DNA from: Agelaius tricolor
Taxonomy: Eukaryota > Chordata > Aves > Passeriformes > Icteridae
Assembly (NCBI GenBank): GCA_023055355.1
Contig: JALJCS010000001.1
Coordinates: 92,055,381 to 92,119,380 of the forward strand
Reading direction: 5' to 3'
DNA: 64,000 nucleotides
Shown: in pieces, positions 13,723-24,929 of the stretch
Numbering within the stretch: position 1 is the first letter of the stretch
How the letters are laid out: the number at the start of each line of letters is the position of its first letter
The notes under the pieces: generated by a model
The model's input: the letters and a program-made list of their open reading frames with translations, nothing else
What the model was told of the DNA's origin: nothing
Databases searched by the model: none
Made by a program: the position numbers and the translations under genes

Positions 13723-14018
13723 GAGTTGGGTTTTAGGGGCTTTGCGTTTGTTCTGTTTGTGTTTGTTTTCAAAGACAAAAGATATGGCCCAATACAAACA
13801 GGTCTCACTTTGCATGCAGCCACATGTGCCCAGGTAGGACAGATTAAGGAGGAACTAGTGAGGGCCTATGATAATCCCCTTCAGGGAATTTTGATCATCC
13901 ATCTGGAGAGTGAGGGAGAAAGCAGAACAGTGCAAGACAACTTGAGTTCAACCCTGCTCATATGTTTTTGCTATTGTTGTTGACCCTGCAAGGAAAGTCA
14001 TTCAGTTTGGTGCCTTGA

Positions 14019-14187
14019 AGTCAGCTGGCACAAAGGTTTTTGACAAGTGTGGCTGACAGACACTGCCAGAGCTGATCTGTGTCAGCTTGCCTCACCATCC
14101 AGCATTGCTGGCTGCAAGATGCAGTGCAAGAAGATGGACAGTCAGCTGGCACAAAGCTCAGCAAGATGCAGTGCAAGAAGATGGACA
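14019..14187. repeat. mosaic of short direct repeats around inverted copy B
   Basis: Two exact direct repeats interlace here. A 17-base word, AGTCAGCTGGCACAAAG, occurs at 14019-14035 and 14140-14156. A 27-base word beginning GCAAGATGCAGTGC occurs at 14114-14140 and 14161-14187, an offset of 47. Between the first pair lies the 75-bp segment shared with 11102-11176. Exact identity means the duplications are recent. The pattern suggests a local rearrangement or templated insertion rather than a standard transposon, although an unrecognised LTR with internal repeats is possible. Confidence 0.85.
14042..14116 (+). repeat. 75-bp segment, inverted copy B
   Basis: This is the plus-oriented copy of the segment at 11102-11176, with 74 of 75 positions identical after reverse complementing. 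It begins GACAAGTGTGGCTGACAGA and ends GCATTGCTGGCTGCA. Copy B overlaps the first 27-base repeat of the local mosaic by three bases. In one frame both copies encode the same peptide, starting VWLTDTARADLCQ. That shared frame is a consequence of the DNA identity and not evidence of coding. Confidence 0.9.
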
Positions 14188-14754
14188 ACACCTGAAATAC
14201 AACTCTTCCATGGGGTGCTGTGGGTCCGGGCACTGGGACCAACAGCAAATTTGCTGGTTCATAATGGTCACTGCTAGTACTGTTTTTCCTTGTGCCTTCT
14301 CATGGATGTGTTTACTCCTAAATGTGTCTCTCCTTCTGTCTGAATGCTACAGCTGATACCAAGTCATGGGCCTACTTCCCATCTGATGCCCCCAGAGGAC
14401 TGTCTTTCCCTGTCTAACCATCAAGGTCAGAGGGGACATCTTCCTTCCCACCTTCTTTTTTTGTCACTCCTTTAATTTTGAGACTGTGTAAGCTGCTAGG
14501 AGAAGAACAGGACCAGGTTGTCTTCTGACGAGGTGCTGCCCAACCTTAAACCAAGCCCAAATGCAATTGTTTTCCTTCTCCTCATATGTCATCATTGCAA
14601 TTCTGGACTCCACTGTTGTGGAAAGCTCTTTGCTTTATTGTCCTTTTTAATTATGAAATCCTTTCCTCAGTAATTCACTGTGACTCGGTAACTGACTCCA
14701 CATGGCTAGGACGTGACTGTCCTGATTGAATTACTGGAAGAACAGAGCCGGCTG

Positions 14755-15245
14755 AGCCACATGCATGCGAGCCATGGCACAGCACGAGCTCCCTTTGGCG
14801 GGCGCCTCGCACTCACCCAGGTGGGAACTGGAGCTCCTTCCACCTCCTCAGTCCCTTCCTGCCAGGAACAGCCAGTTCCCCTGCTGTGACCACCCCAGGG
14901 ATGGTCCCCTCTGTGACCCTTTCCCCTCCCTGAGGCACACAAACCTGTGGTGGTATCTGCTCCTGGCTCTGGCACACCCAGGAGGCGTTGTGAGCCAAAA
15001 GCAGCATTAACGCCATGCAGACACGACGCCAGCTCCCTGTGATTTGGGCCCACCGTGGCTCTGGGCATGCACACGCCCATCATCGGGTAATGGTAGCAAC
15101 AAATAAGTAACAATGAAGGTAACAAATGAAGGTGCAGCACAAGGCACGCAATGGCCACCCTGGCACCAAGGATGAGCTGGGAGTCAGTCGTGATAGTTCC
15201 GCCACGGATCCACGTCCAGCTTCCTGGCTTCAAAGGGAAAAGGGG
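14755..15245. other. GC-richer, CpG-bearing segment of unknown origin
   Basis: GC content and CpG density jump here relative to the surroundings (for example GGCGGGCGCCTCGCAC near 14800 and CACGACGCC near 15025). A 175-codon minus-strand frame (14706-15233) and an 81-codon plus-strand frame overlap. Both are rich in Ser, Gly, Pro and Arg, as expected of chance frames in GC-rich DNA, and neither shows a domain. A small imperfect duplication (ACAATGAAGGT, then ACAAATGAAGGT) lies at 15110-15133. It could be a short CpG island, an old retroelement part leading into the CR1 remnant that follows, or a decayed retrocopy. I cannot choose between these. Confidence 0.35.
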
Positions 15246-15258
15246 GTGATGTGCCTAG

Positions 15259-15331
15259 CAGGAATTCCAAAGCTGTGGGTGGTTTCCTTTAATTTAGGAA
15301 AGCATCTGATACAGTGTGTCACGACACATCA
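15259..15331 (+). mobile_element. CR1-like reverse-transcriptase remnant
   Basis: On the plus strand, AAAGCTGTGGGTGGTTTCC followed by TTTAATTTAGGAAAGCATC and TGATACAGTGTGTCACGAC resembles the CR1 ORF2 stretch that encodes the reverse-transcriptase motif around DFSKAFDTVSH. Allowing one frameshift, the remnant reads KASDTVCHD. The frame is interrupted and the match is short, so this is a dead, internally deleted piece with no activity. It was matched from memory of the CR1 consensus. A RepeatMasker run would settle it. Confidence 0.5.
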
Positions 15332-15414
15332 CATTTATTTAATTCTTTCTTCGTTTGGATGTGATTACTGTCACGTGGAATGGAAACTGAGTGATGCACC
15401 ATGAGCAAAAATAT

Positions 15415-15715
15415 ATCAGAAGATGGTTTAAATCAGCTCATGCTGAATGAGGGCAAGGAGAAGAAACGTTCAGCATAGGTCCGAGCAAATTATGATTATT
15501 TAATTTTATTCTTAATGAGTTTAAAGGAGGAGGTCAAATTAAGCAGGCCATTGACATAGTACACTGATAGTAGTAATTGCCTTCTTAAATTTACCTCAGG
15601 GAACACTGGTAAGACCTCAAGGAATTACTTATTTAATAGGATTTATCATGAGAACACAGAAATGGAATCCTAATAATTAAACATGTACGTAATTTAGTTA
15701 AGGAGCATATAACAT
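15415..15715. promoter_or_regulatory. candidate conserved non-coding element
   Basis: About 300 bases are dense in homeodomain-type words (AAATTATGATTATTTAATTT, GTAGTAATTGCC, CCTAATAATTAAAC, CGTAATTTAG) and carry isolated retained CpGs. There is no repeat and no coding frame. The texture is that of a vertebrate enhancer-type conserved element. Support is compositional only. Confidence 0.3.
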
Positions 15716-18060
15716 AAGTCCTAGCAGTCTAAGGATCCAACAAGGCTAGATGAAGTGGGAAGTTTTATAGGAGAAGAGCATGGGCACAAGACATGGACCA
15801 TTACAGAAAAGCTGCACAGATGGAAAGATGAACAGAAACAGTGACTTTGCCTGATGAAAACTGAAAAAGGAAAAAGACACAGCAATATTGCAGAAGTGAC
15901 ATGCACAGACATCCCAAAATGAGCATTCCATGAGCAAATTCAGTTAAAAATACTTACTCTCTCTACATGTTTGAGATCTAAAGCGAGATGGAACACATTC
16001 TTTCATGATGTTTAGAAATTGAAGAAAGATTGTCTGTTGTTGTTGTTTTTGAATTCCAGGAATTATTTTCACTGGGAACCTAAGAAAAAGACAAAGACAA
16101 AGGGAGCAGTCACAAAAGTCTCATGCAGCACAGGGACAGAACACAGTGCACAAAGCTCCACTCCAAAGGCTGCGAGCTTGCTTGTAGTTTGGGACTGGCC
16201 TGGCATATCTGGGGCCAGGGGGATAAAAACCAAACCACATGCAAGTAGAAAAATGAAAAAGGCAGGGTGTGGTGGGGAAGGAGAGAGGGAACAGCTCGTG
16301 AACATGCCCAAAGATTTCAGTCAATGTTCAAAAAAACCATAGCAGAAAATGAAGGTGCTGTGTCACTTATCTTCCAAAACTATTTCAGCACATTCTCTTG
16401 AGCTTTCGGCTTCTGCTATTATGTTGATCTCACCTCTCACTTTTTGCCTTACCATGCTTTCAAAAAGAATCATCAGTATTGACAGAGATGGGGCATACGG
16501 CTCAGCATTTTGAAAAGCAAGTCCTTTGCTGCCTGCAGCGGGAAAACACCAGTGGAGCAATATTTGGATGTTTTATTTGCGGCTGCAGTCACAAAGATGA
16601 AAGAGCCTGGTGAACGCATGCCTTAGGCTGCCACCACATGGTGAGAGCGGGGAATGAGGGGACGTGACCGGTTTATCTGCAATTTCCCTGGCATTGCAAT
16701 GTTCCCACAGCTTTTACTGAAACGAACTTATTTTCAAATCTAACTGGAGGGAAAAAAAAAACCAGAAAATGAATTGGCTTTATTAGCTATAAATTCATTT
16801 CTTCCAGAACCTCCTTATATCAATTCTTTCTTTCATTTTTTGCTTGGTGAGATCGTGTTAGAATAAAAAGTACTAAGGCAGAAACTACTTCATAAAATGA
16901 TTTTTGAGATTCATTTGGTTGCCCTGCCCCAGTGTTATGTCTTTCATCTGCTGTCTAAGTCCCAGGTGCTATTTCTTAGCCTATATACAGATGCTAGAAA
17001 ATAAAGGGTAATCTTCCACATTATTGCAATATTTCCTTTGTAAATGTTGACACTGAGTAAGCAAAAAGGAGATTGCTTCAAGACGCTAACGTTTCAGTTT
17101 TTCAGTGAAGATTTTCTATGGACATATTTTTATGAGAAAAACCATGCTGCTGGGCCTCTATCAGTGTCATTTTTAAACAATAAAAGCAATTTAATTTTTT
17201 TAGATATAAAGGGAAGAATTTTTTCCCCCTGGTTCCAACTGCTGGGAGAATTTTTAGGGACATAGAGTGGCTAAAGTTCAAACTGTGACTGTGCCCTGAT
17301 GCCTGGACTAAAATATGCAACACATTTAAAAAGATTCATGAATTTCATTGTCTTTTTAGTAGCTAGTAATAGAAATTAAAAACTACATTTTACATAAAAT
17401 CTTAAAAAAACCTCCTGCCATGGTTTCAAGCAAGTCACAGACCAACACTAGAAGGGGAGAAATTTTGGGGTTTTTAAAATATTGTTGCATGAACAGTTTT
17501 ATTTAATTGCCTTTAAAAAAAAATTATTTATAACTTACTGCAATGGAAATTCAAATAATTCCAGGGGAAAAAGTATTTAACTTAAAGTCACACCTGATTT
17601 TCATTAGTTTAAAAAGCTGTTCCTCGGATCATTTATACAAGTATAACAGTGGAGTTAAAAATGTCCTTGATGAATGAATGAGACATGCTATATTTTTGAG
17701 GAAAAGAGAGTAAATCATGCAATATGTCCACCATTTAAAATACTTTATATTAGAGCTTTCATTATTGCAATACAATTGTTTATGAGCAATTTTTTTTGTT
17801 AATATTAGTTTCCAAAGCATCTAAACATCTGATGGAAACATCTTTGACTGAAAAAATATTTCCATTCCCTTTTGTTCTGTTTTCTTTGTCAACTACACCG
17901 CAAAATAATGCCGTGACTGACACAGATACAGATTTTTCCAAGCTCCCTCTCCAGTCTGCACCTATAAAAAGTGATTTAAATAGGATTCCCAACACATATT
18001 CTTCTTATAGACCTCGAAGCCTCATTTGGAGTTTTAGCAGAAACAACATGTGAATAAATA
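15716..18060. other. non-coding DNA, no recognised gene
   Basis: AT-rich unique sequence. The longest frame is a 107-codon plus-strand frame at 16019-16342 with no recognisable domain and with shadow frames on the opposite strand. Short A runs occur near 16750 and 17405. AT-rich motif clusters near 16700-16960 could be regulatory but are weaker than the listed candidates. Confidence 0.5.
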
Positions 18061-18073
18061 TGTATTTGGGGAG

Positions 18074-18240
18074 TTATAAAAGCCAAGCTCTGACCTGACG
18101 TGCAGGGAGCTGTTGCTGGGAGCACACCCAGGCTCTCTCATCTCAGCGTTTTTCAGCTGCTCGCAGCAATGAGCTCGTCACAGGGCAACCTCCACAGGAA
18201 AAACACTGGAAAGTGCATGTTTGACTTGAGGTGTTTCTAA
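18074..18240 (+). promoter_or_regulatory. TATA-bearing promoter-like segment with micro-ORF
   Basis: A good TATA box (TTATAAAAG, 18074-18082) is followed by a CRE-like TGACGTGC (18097-18104). Beyond the expected start-site distance comes a GC-richer stretch with retained CpGs. The first ATG (18169) opens a 23-residue frame, MSSSQGNLHRKNTGKCMFDL plus three residues, ending TAA at 18238-18240. The arrangement could be a promoter of a short or non-coding transcript. TATA-like words are common in AT-rich DNA and no downstream exon is visible, so support is weak. Confidence 0.2.
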
Positions 18241-19880
18241 ACATTAAAAAGCTGTCTTTCTTTTTATTTTGTTCTTTTCCCATAATCTGCACTAGGGGCT
18301 GGCTGGAACTGTTTGCCATTAAAAATCCCAGTGTTAAGAAGGAGCTAGTGGAATTTTAAAATAAATAGATAAAGACAGAGATAGTACCCCTCCGTACCTC
18401 AGCTTCCATATTGTCTTTTCAAAGCTCAGCAAAATAATAAACAAGTGAATGAAGACATAAAACCAGACTCAGGAACTTTCTTGTCTCATTTCAATCCGGG
18501 AATAAAATTTTAATAAGAAATTCAAATAAAGACAATCGCTATGACTCCTTGTCTCTAGATCTCACAGTGTTCATATCAAGATGCTCTGTGCCTGCTGACT
18601 CCATAAAGCAGTTGAAGGAAAAAATAAAACACCTCCTCTTAAACATAAATGAAGAGGCACAACTGCCCAAATTCTTGAACTGGTTTTCACTTATATTAAA
18701 ATGAAGCATTTCTTTTTATCTTCTTGTTTTCAGAAAACTGAGAGAGAGCAGAAGTAACCAGAGCTCCAAAGGTAGAAAGTGCCACATCCACTTCTAACAC
18801 ACAGTGTTTGAACAGAACATTCAAATGATGTTTTAAATTAAAAACACAGAGACAAAAATCTGAGGCTTCTCAAATGCTAAGGGCCATAAGGTACTTTCTG
18901 CTTTGGAAGTGGGAGAGAAAACATCTAGGCACACCCATGGCCAGCACCAGGGAAGGACAGGGCTACCTGGCTTCTCTGTCCCAAAGTACCTGAGTCTCTG
19001 AGCCCTGCACAGCAGTGCCCATCTCCAGCAGCTATAAATGCTTTGCATGCTTTAGGCACAGGAAATATGCTCTAACCCCTTCCCCAGCTATGCTTTCACA
19101 GCACCACCAGGCAAGCCCAGTGGCAAAGTAGCTAATGCTGCAGCCACACTCTCCAGAGAGCAGGGAGGTGTCAGCAGAGAGGGCAGCAGGTCTCAGAGGG
19201 TCTGCAGTGCCCAAAATGCTGAAAGTCCCATCCCACCTCACCCTGCCTCAGGACACCAGGCACTGATGCAGGCTCTGTGCACCTGAGGAGCTTTTCCACA
19301 TAAACATGGTCTAGGGCTGCTCAAACCAAACTCCAAAGGGGATCTGTGACCCTCATGGTTCCTTACCATAACACCACTAACCCCTCACAAATTCATTATC
19401 TTGGTTTTAGTGCCCAAAGAATAAGGAAAGGGGATTTCCAGAAACTGGAAATAGATGTGAAATATTGCTATGTCACATGATGAACTTCATTCCTGATGAG
19501 GAAGTCTACCTACTACAATTTACCTTCTGTCTGGGACACATTATCTCTGCCCAGAGGAGCAGCCCAAAACTTAAGCAGTTCTTAAAACTTCCAAAAAAAC
19601 TGATTAAGAGGGAGTTAAGGAGTTTATAGGTCTTGTGGGACTTTACTACACGTGGCTGAATTTTAAGTTCATAGTGGCCTCTTTAAAATATTTTTGATTT
19701 CCACTCTTTCTTTAACAACAATCTTAAAGCAAAAAGATTAAAAACAACATCCTGCATTAGCACTTTCTATATCCATCTCTAAGTAGTACATGTTATACAT
19801 ATAGCACTTGACACACCAGATTTATTGTTTTGCTGTTTTTCTTCTAAAATCTACTTGGGCTTAAATTGTTTGTCTCACTC

Positions 19881-19898
19881 AAAAAAAAAAAAAAAAAA
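19881..19898. repeat. poly-A run (18 A)
   Basis: An uninterrupted A tract is followed by TAAAAGCAAGC. It may be a slippage tract or the relic of a retroposon tail; no body was recognised upstream. Confidence 0.9.
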
Positions 19899-20351
19899 TA
19901 AAAGCAAGCATAAAATGTTGGCTTGATTAAACAAAACTACAATTCTAGTACCTTTCCAACAGTCCACCATCCTCCCATTCTCTGCTTTCCTTGAGAAAAC
20001 TCTTCTTTTAAATTATCCCTCATGAGTATCAGACTTCTGCAGGACTTTGGGGTGGAAAATAGAAAAAATTGTGTCCAGCTTCTATTATTAAATCAGTGGA
20101 AGTCTGGTTGCTGGTTTGCTTAAAATTAAAGTAGATTTTACAAGGATTTTTTAAATGTTGTATTTCATATTCTTCAGTGTACTTTTTGTCCAGTCAGTCT
20201 TGCCTCTATTACACGATACAGCTGTGATATTATTTGATGACAGACATTCAGTGAAATGACACAATAAGAAAATAATTGGGAAGAAATCTGTCCAAAAATG
20301 CTTTTGTATAATCACATAAGATATCTGAGCTTTGAAGCTGGGTGTATGTAT

Positions 20352-20398
20352 TAAAAATAAAAAAAAAAATTAAAAAAAGAAAAGAAAAAATAAAAAGG
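20352..20398. repeat. A-rich low-complexity tract
   Basis: Nearly pure adenine interrupted by single T and G residues, without a fixed period. It is low-complexity sequence with no evident function. Confidence 0.85.
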
Positions 20399-21117
20399 TA
20401 TGCAGAAAAATTAAGAAGCTGTTTAAAATAAATCTGCTGTAGATTTCAACACAAAAATGTGGGCTTAACTAAACAGAACTCCTCTGTCCCAAAAGAACTC
20501 TGAATTCAGCTTAGGGTTTATTATTGTCAGCGTCCTGTCCAGGGATTTACAAAACCAGCTCTACTTGTTTATATGGTAAACAGCATTTGAAAGTAACAAA
20601 AGTGAGCTGCTTTGGTCTTTTTTTTTTCTTTTTGTCTTGCCTTAGATGTGAAGTTGCATATCTTACACTTGCAGTGTTGGATTTGATGAAGTGTGAGCTG
20701 TGAACTGCTGTGTGAAACTATTTCATGCTTGTTTCTTGGACTCCTTCATGTTCTACCAGTGTTAATTTATGAAACCACATCTCTCATGTGATCAAGCACT
20801 AAAAAACACTCTAATTTTAATGGTAAAATAAATTTCGCATTTCAATGACAAATTTTGACCCCTAATCTTTGTATAGGATTGGAGCCCAGCTTTTGGCATT
20901 TGAAGGCAGTTTAACATTTCAAAGGTGCAGGCATTGTCTGTGAGGAGCTCTGGGCTGGCTGCTCTGGAGCCCCCCACACACCAGCACTGCCACCACTTCT
21001 GCCGAAGATTTGTACAGATGCCTCGAGGCATCTTTCAGCAACAGTATCAGATTTGCTTATAGTGCTGAAGCAAATGTTTTCATGGTCTGTCACCTTGATT
21101 TTATTAAAGGTGTTGGG

Positions 21118-21173
21118 CCAGGCTATTATCCAGTGCTGGAAAAGTCCCCTATAGAAGCTTTATAATAGCCTGG
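21118..21173. repeat. perfect 12-bp inverted repeat, 32-nt loop
   Basis: CCAGGCTATTAT (21118-21129) is exactly complementary to ATAATAGCCTGG (21162-21173). The stem could form a hairpin in RNA or a cruciform in DNA. The surroundings (21040-21250) look like a conserved non-coding block with TTGATTTTATTAAAGG and CCATAATAAATG words. No transposon terminal features, such as target duplications, are visible. Confidence 0.8.
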
Positions 21174-22389
21174 GAATTCAAAACAGCCAAGCATTTTGAG
21201 CCCATAATAAATGTTTTTCTTCATGGCACAAGGCAGAGCATTTTCACAATTAGTCTAAACCAGAAAAAAGTTCTGCAGGTACTTCAGGATCTAGACTTTT
21301 AAAATTTGTACCTCTGTGCTTTAGATTCATCCATCCCTTTTCAGAGATCTGATTTTTTTCCCCCAGGATTTTTATTTCTCCTGCTGAAAAAAAGGACCCA
21401 TGCTGAAAACCTCTCTTTCCAGAGAACTGTGTGCCTAGCTTAAATCCACGGTATCATCAAAGTAAGATTTTTATAAACAGCTTGATTAACCATTGCTTTA
21501 AAGAGAAAGATTTGGCCTTTTCTACAGGTTCAAAATGGAGTTTTTCTTTTGGTTTTGCTTTGCCTTAGCCACAGTAATATAAATAAGAATAACTTGAGAT
21601 CAAAGATTTCCTCAGAGCTGTAGGAAGCATAATGTGTGTGCAGGTGCCATGCCCTGCTCTGGAATTTGGGCACTTTGTTGAAAGGAGGCCAGGGTGATGT
21701 TTTCCAAAGGACACAGATCATCTTCATGAAAAACAGGGATTTTTCATGAAGGGCAGATTCTGAGGTGCTGAGACGTTCTTGTGTACCAACATAAAGAGTT
21801 CAGTTGTCTGCTGTTTATACAAAAAAAGGCAAAGCAAATGTGTGCAACGGGACCCACATGCAAAGCAGAGGGATTGTGTGTGGTCCGAGTGGACTTTTTT
21901 TGTCATCCTGTTTGGGAACCAGTTCAGGATCTGTTTCTGTTGGCAGTTTCCTCCTGTTGTGAATATATTAGTGCATTTCTCAAGGCCTCTGTGCAGCTGA
22001 AAGGCTAGTAACTTAAGCCTGGAGTATGACAGACAATCATCTTCCATCAGTTCAGACATGGGTGATGGGATGAAATAGAAGAGATTACATCTCTGAAAAC
22101 AAAGGAACTAATGCAGGCCAAGACCAGCCACTAGGCTGTAATCTCTGTTTTACCATAAATGTACAAAAATGTCTTATCTCTGGTTTTACAACATCGTGCA
22201 AGAGTGGATGCAGCTCTTGGGTGCACCAGCCAGCTCTAAGTGGTGGCTCAGAAAAATGACAAGACTGAAAGAAACAGTTTAGGGAATGAAAAAACACACC
22301 TCATAAAATTTCAGATACAAAGAAAAATAAAAATCTCTGAGCATTGCTGCTTAATGAGTTATTTTATACATTTCATTTCACATTAAAAG
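21174..22389. other. non-coding DNA, no recognised gene
   Basis: Unique sequence with overlapping short frames on both strands near 21530-22059. The longest is 111 codons on the minus strand and has no recognised domain. No repeat was recognised. Confidence 0.5.
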
Positions 22390-22640
22390 AAGATTTATGC
22401 AAGATGTGAGACTTGAAAAACCCAGCCAGTAGAAGCACACAGCAAGCATTGCATTGAAATTCCTCATTTGCCAGTGGATTATGAAGGCTAAAGATTTACA
22501 CTAATTCTTCAACGGACAAAAATCAAGTGCCAGTTCCTTAATGCAAACCTCATTGCGATGCAAATGTGCCACAAAACCTCTCTCACAGTTCACATCTGCA
22601 AATATTATTTCATACCAAAAGGAGGAAAGAAAGCAACTCA
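22390..22640. promoter_or_regulatory. candidate conserved element with octamer motif
   Basis: The block holds an exact POU octamer word, ATGCAAAT, at 22558-22565, and a near-octamer ATGCAAAC at 22541-22548. There are retained CpGs (CAACGGAC, TTGCGATG) and further AT-rich words. No repeat is present. Octamer sites bind POU-family transcription factors, so a regulatory role is plausible, but the evidence is motif and texture only. Confidence 0.3.
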
Positions 22641-22867
22641 TACCGAATTTCCACCAAGGAAGAGGCTCTGTGTATTTCTTCTGTGAACAGTTCACTCAGC
22701 ATCCACGGGTTTGGAGGAATCATTTCCTGGAAAATTTGTGGATGATATCTCATGGGTGCACAGTGAGTGCTGTCCCAAGCAGAACCTTCCCTCTCTCTTG
22801 CTAGATGTCACCCCTCTGATTTTCCTCATCTTTTTTTTTCCTTTTTCCCCTTTTCTTTTCTTTCCAG

Positions 22868-23050
22868 ATTTCCAGATCCAGGACTGAAAATGAAGCGTAA
22901 ATCTTACTGCCTAATAACCACGGCAGTTACTTCAATAAAATGTTACTTAAAAGTCAATGGGCTGCACATGTTAAAGACATTAGAGCTGTTAACAGACCAT
23001 TGTAAAGTAAGCAGAATCTTTAATAACCTGCATGTAACGCACAACCCCGT
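22868..23050 (+). other. conserved-looking block with ideal splice acceptor: exon or enhancer
   Basis: A long pyrimidine tract (22820-22864) ends in TTTCCAG at 22861-22867, an ideal 3' splice site. From 22868 a frame stays open through 23168, reading PGLKMKRKSYCLITTAVTS and onward. A possible donor, AAAGTAAGC, starts with GT at 23007-23008 and would define a 139-bp exon. The DNA also has enhancer texture: TAATAACC words and a retained CpG in TGAAGCGTAAATC. The peptide matches no family I recognise. A conserved non-coding element is at least as likely as an exon. Confidence 0.25.
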
Positions 23051-24929
23051 GATTTTTGGCGCAGAGCAGACTTTGAGCCTGGCCTCTCCGTGCCAGGGCT
23101 CCCAGCAGAAACCACTCCTGCATTCTTCACTCACATGGCAAAAACAGGCAAAAGGTGCTAAACACTGAACCCCATGGGACAGCTCTGAGCACAGCCAAAA
23201 TCCTGTATTTCCCCGAGATGAAGTGGAGGACTGGGATGGCTGGAGGGTTCCTTGCATTCAAGGGGCAGTGGAAGGTCTCTGAGCCTCTTCTAGAGCTCAG
23301 CCTTCAGCACAGACACGGGAAGAGGAGCACTGCTCCAGCCTGAAGGCAACATAATCCTGACATTGCAGTGTTTTGTAGATGATTTTTGGGGAGAATCTTC
23401 CCCAGGAAGTGATCTGGGGCTGGTACCATCAAAATCCAGCCAAGACCATGGAGGGAGATATTTTCTGCTTCTTTTCTGCTCCTGCTGCACTTCCATTCTC
23501 TCCACATCAGTGGAAGGCACTGTTAAAGACTGGCAAAGTGAACACCCTTTGTATTTGCACTGTCCTTGCCCTTGAAGCCTTCTGTCCAGTGGGGAAAGTA
23601 TGTGCTCACAGATCAGCTAAGCCTTGGATGTGTGACATCTTCACTGTTTTCTCTGTCTTGTCCCATTTTATATTTTTGGTCAAAGCTTCTTCACACCCCT
23701 CACCCCTTCAAAAAAAGACTGAGGCTGGAAAAAATAGTAAACAATTGCCATTTAAATTTTCTTTTTATATTTGCTGAGTGGAAGCATTTCTAAATAAGCT
23801 GGAGGAGGATTTATGCATCAGTCTGCTATGATCTGAATGTGTGAGCATGAGGCATGCAGCAAAATTAACATGAGCTAGAATATCTGCCTCCCTCTATCTC
23901 TCTGGGTGCACATACATGCATGCCCTTGCCAGTATAGGATGAACGTACTGACCTCAGAATTTACACCAGCACCTTTTTTGGCCCTTTCCAGATGCACATC
24001 AGCATTAACAAAATGTTGAAACTATAAAGTACCTAGAATGTCATTTCCATAAACCTCTGAAGCATGAGACAAGTGTTTTGTTTTTCCTTTCAAGTAAGTG
24101 CCCATTAATCATGATTGCTGGTTTTAGCACACAGAAATATGAGACATAAACATGAGAGATCTGTTGGGACACCTCAGTAGTACAGAGTGTCTCCAAGAAA
24201 TTATTTTGCTCAATGTCATTTCTCATTCAAGTACTCCGCAAGCAGGAGCTCCATCATTTTTCTCAAAGACTACATCTGTAGACTTCACAGTATGGAAAAC
24301 AGCCCTTATTTTCCACCTCAAGGCTTCCTAATCAAGTTTTGGCCCCTTGTTCATCCTGCAGGCCTGCAGTGTCCACCCAGTTCCATTATCATTTTGTCAC
24401 ATCTTCCAAACTGCCTTGCCCAGTCCTGTAATTGAGTTGTAAGCACAGGTGATCTATCAGCGTGTCTCAATGTTACTCCAATCTCTTTTGCTGCTCTCCT
24501 CTGATGTCTTCCAATATGCAGCACATGTGTTTGATGGGAGACCTTGAAATGCACACAACAGATCAGGGTAGAGTTCCAGGGAGAATATAAGATCTTTTTG
24601 TAAATAAAATATGAGACCGATTTTCACATGAGCCTACTTTCCTGCCCAGCTATGCTGGAAGTGCCATTTTAATTAGTTCATTCTCAAGTATTTTCAGCCT
24701 GCATCTGTCTGTCTGAGGAGCTAAGGCAGGCTTCATGCCTCCTTTCTGGCTTCTCCTTTAGCTGTATCTAGCACAGCCCCCACGTCAGGGGTCCTGGGAC
24801 AAGCCATGTTCCTGGCAACCTCCTTACCCACAGCACAACTGCATCCAGTCCTGTGTAGCATTAACACTTTCCAGGTTTCTCCCCTTCCAGATGATGTTGT
24901 TTTAAAGCAAAGCACTGTAAATATTTTGG
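23051..24929. other. non-coding DNA, no recognised gene
   Basis: Overlapping frames on both strands between 23150 and 23800 reach 132 codons on the plus strand. None shows a domain, and the frames shadow each other. The remainder is unique AT-rich sequence without recognised repeats. Confidence 0.5.

Larger units (their letters stand above)
18241..21100. other. non-coding DNA with A-rich simple repeats
   Basis: No gene was recognised. The short frames near 18833-19241 and 20792-21093 on the minus strand lack domains. An 18-A run lies at 19881-19898 and an A-rich low-complexity tract at 20352-20398. The rest is unique AT-rich sequence. Confidence 0.55.

Noticed and set aside
14706..15233. 175-codon minus-strand frame
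   Set aside because: It lies in GC-rich DNA where stops are rare, overlaps other frames, is low in protein-like balance and has no recognisable domain.
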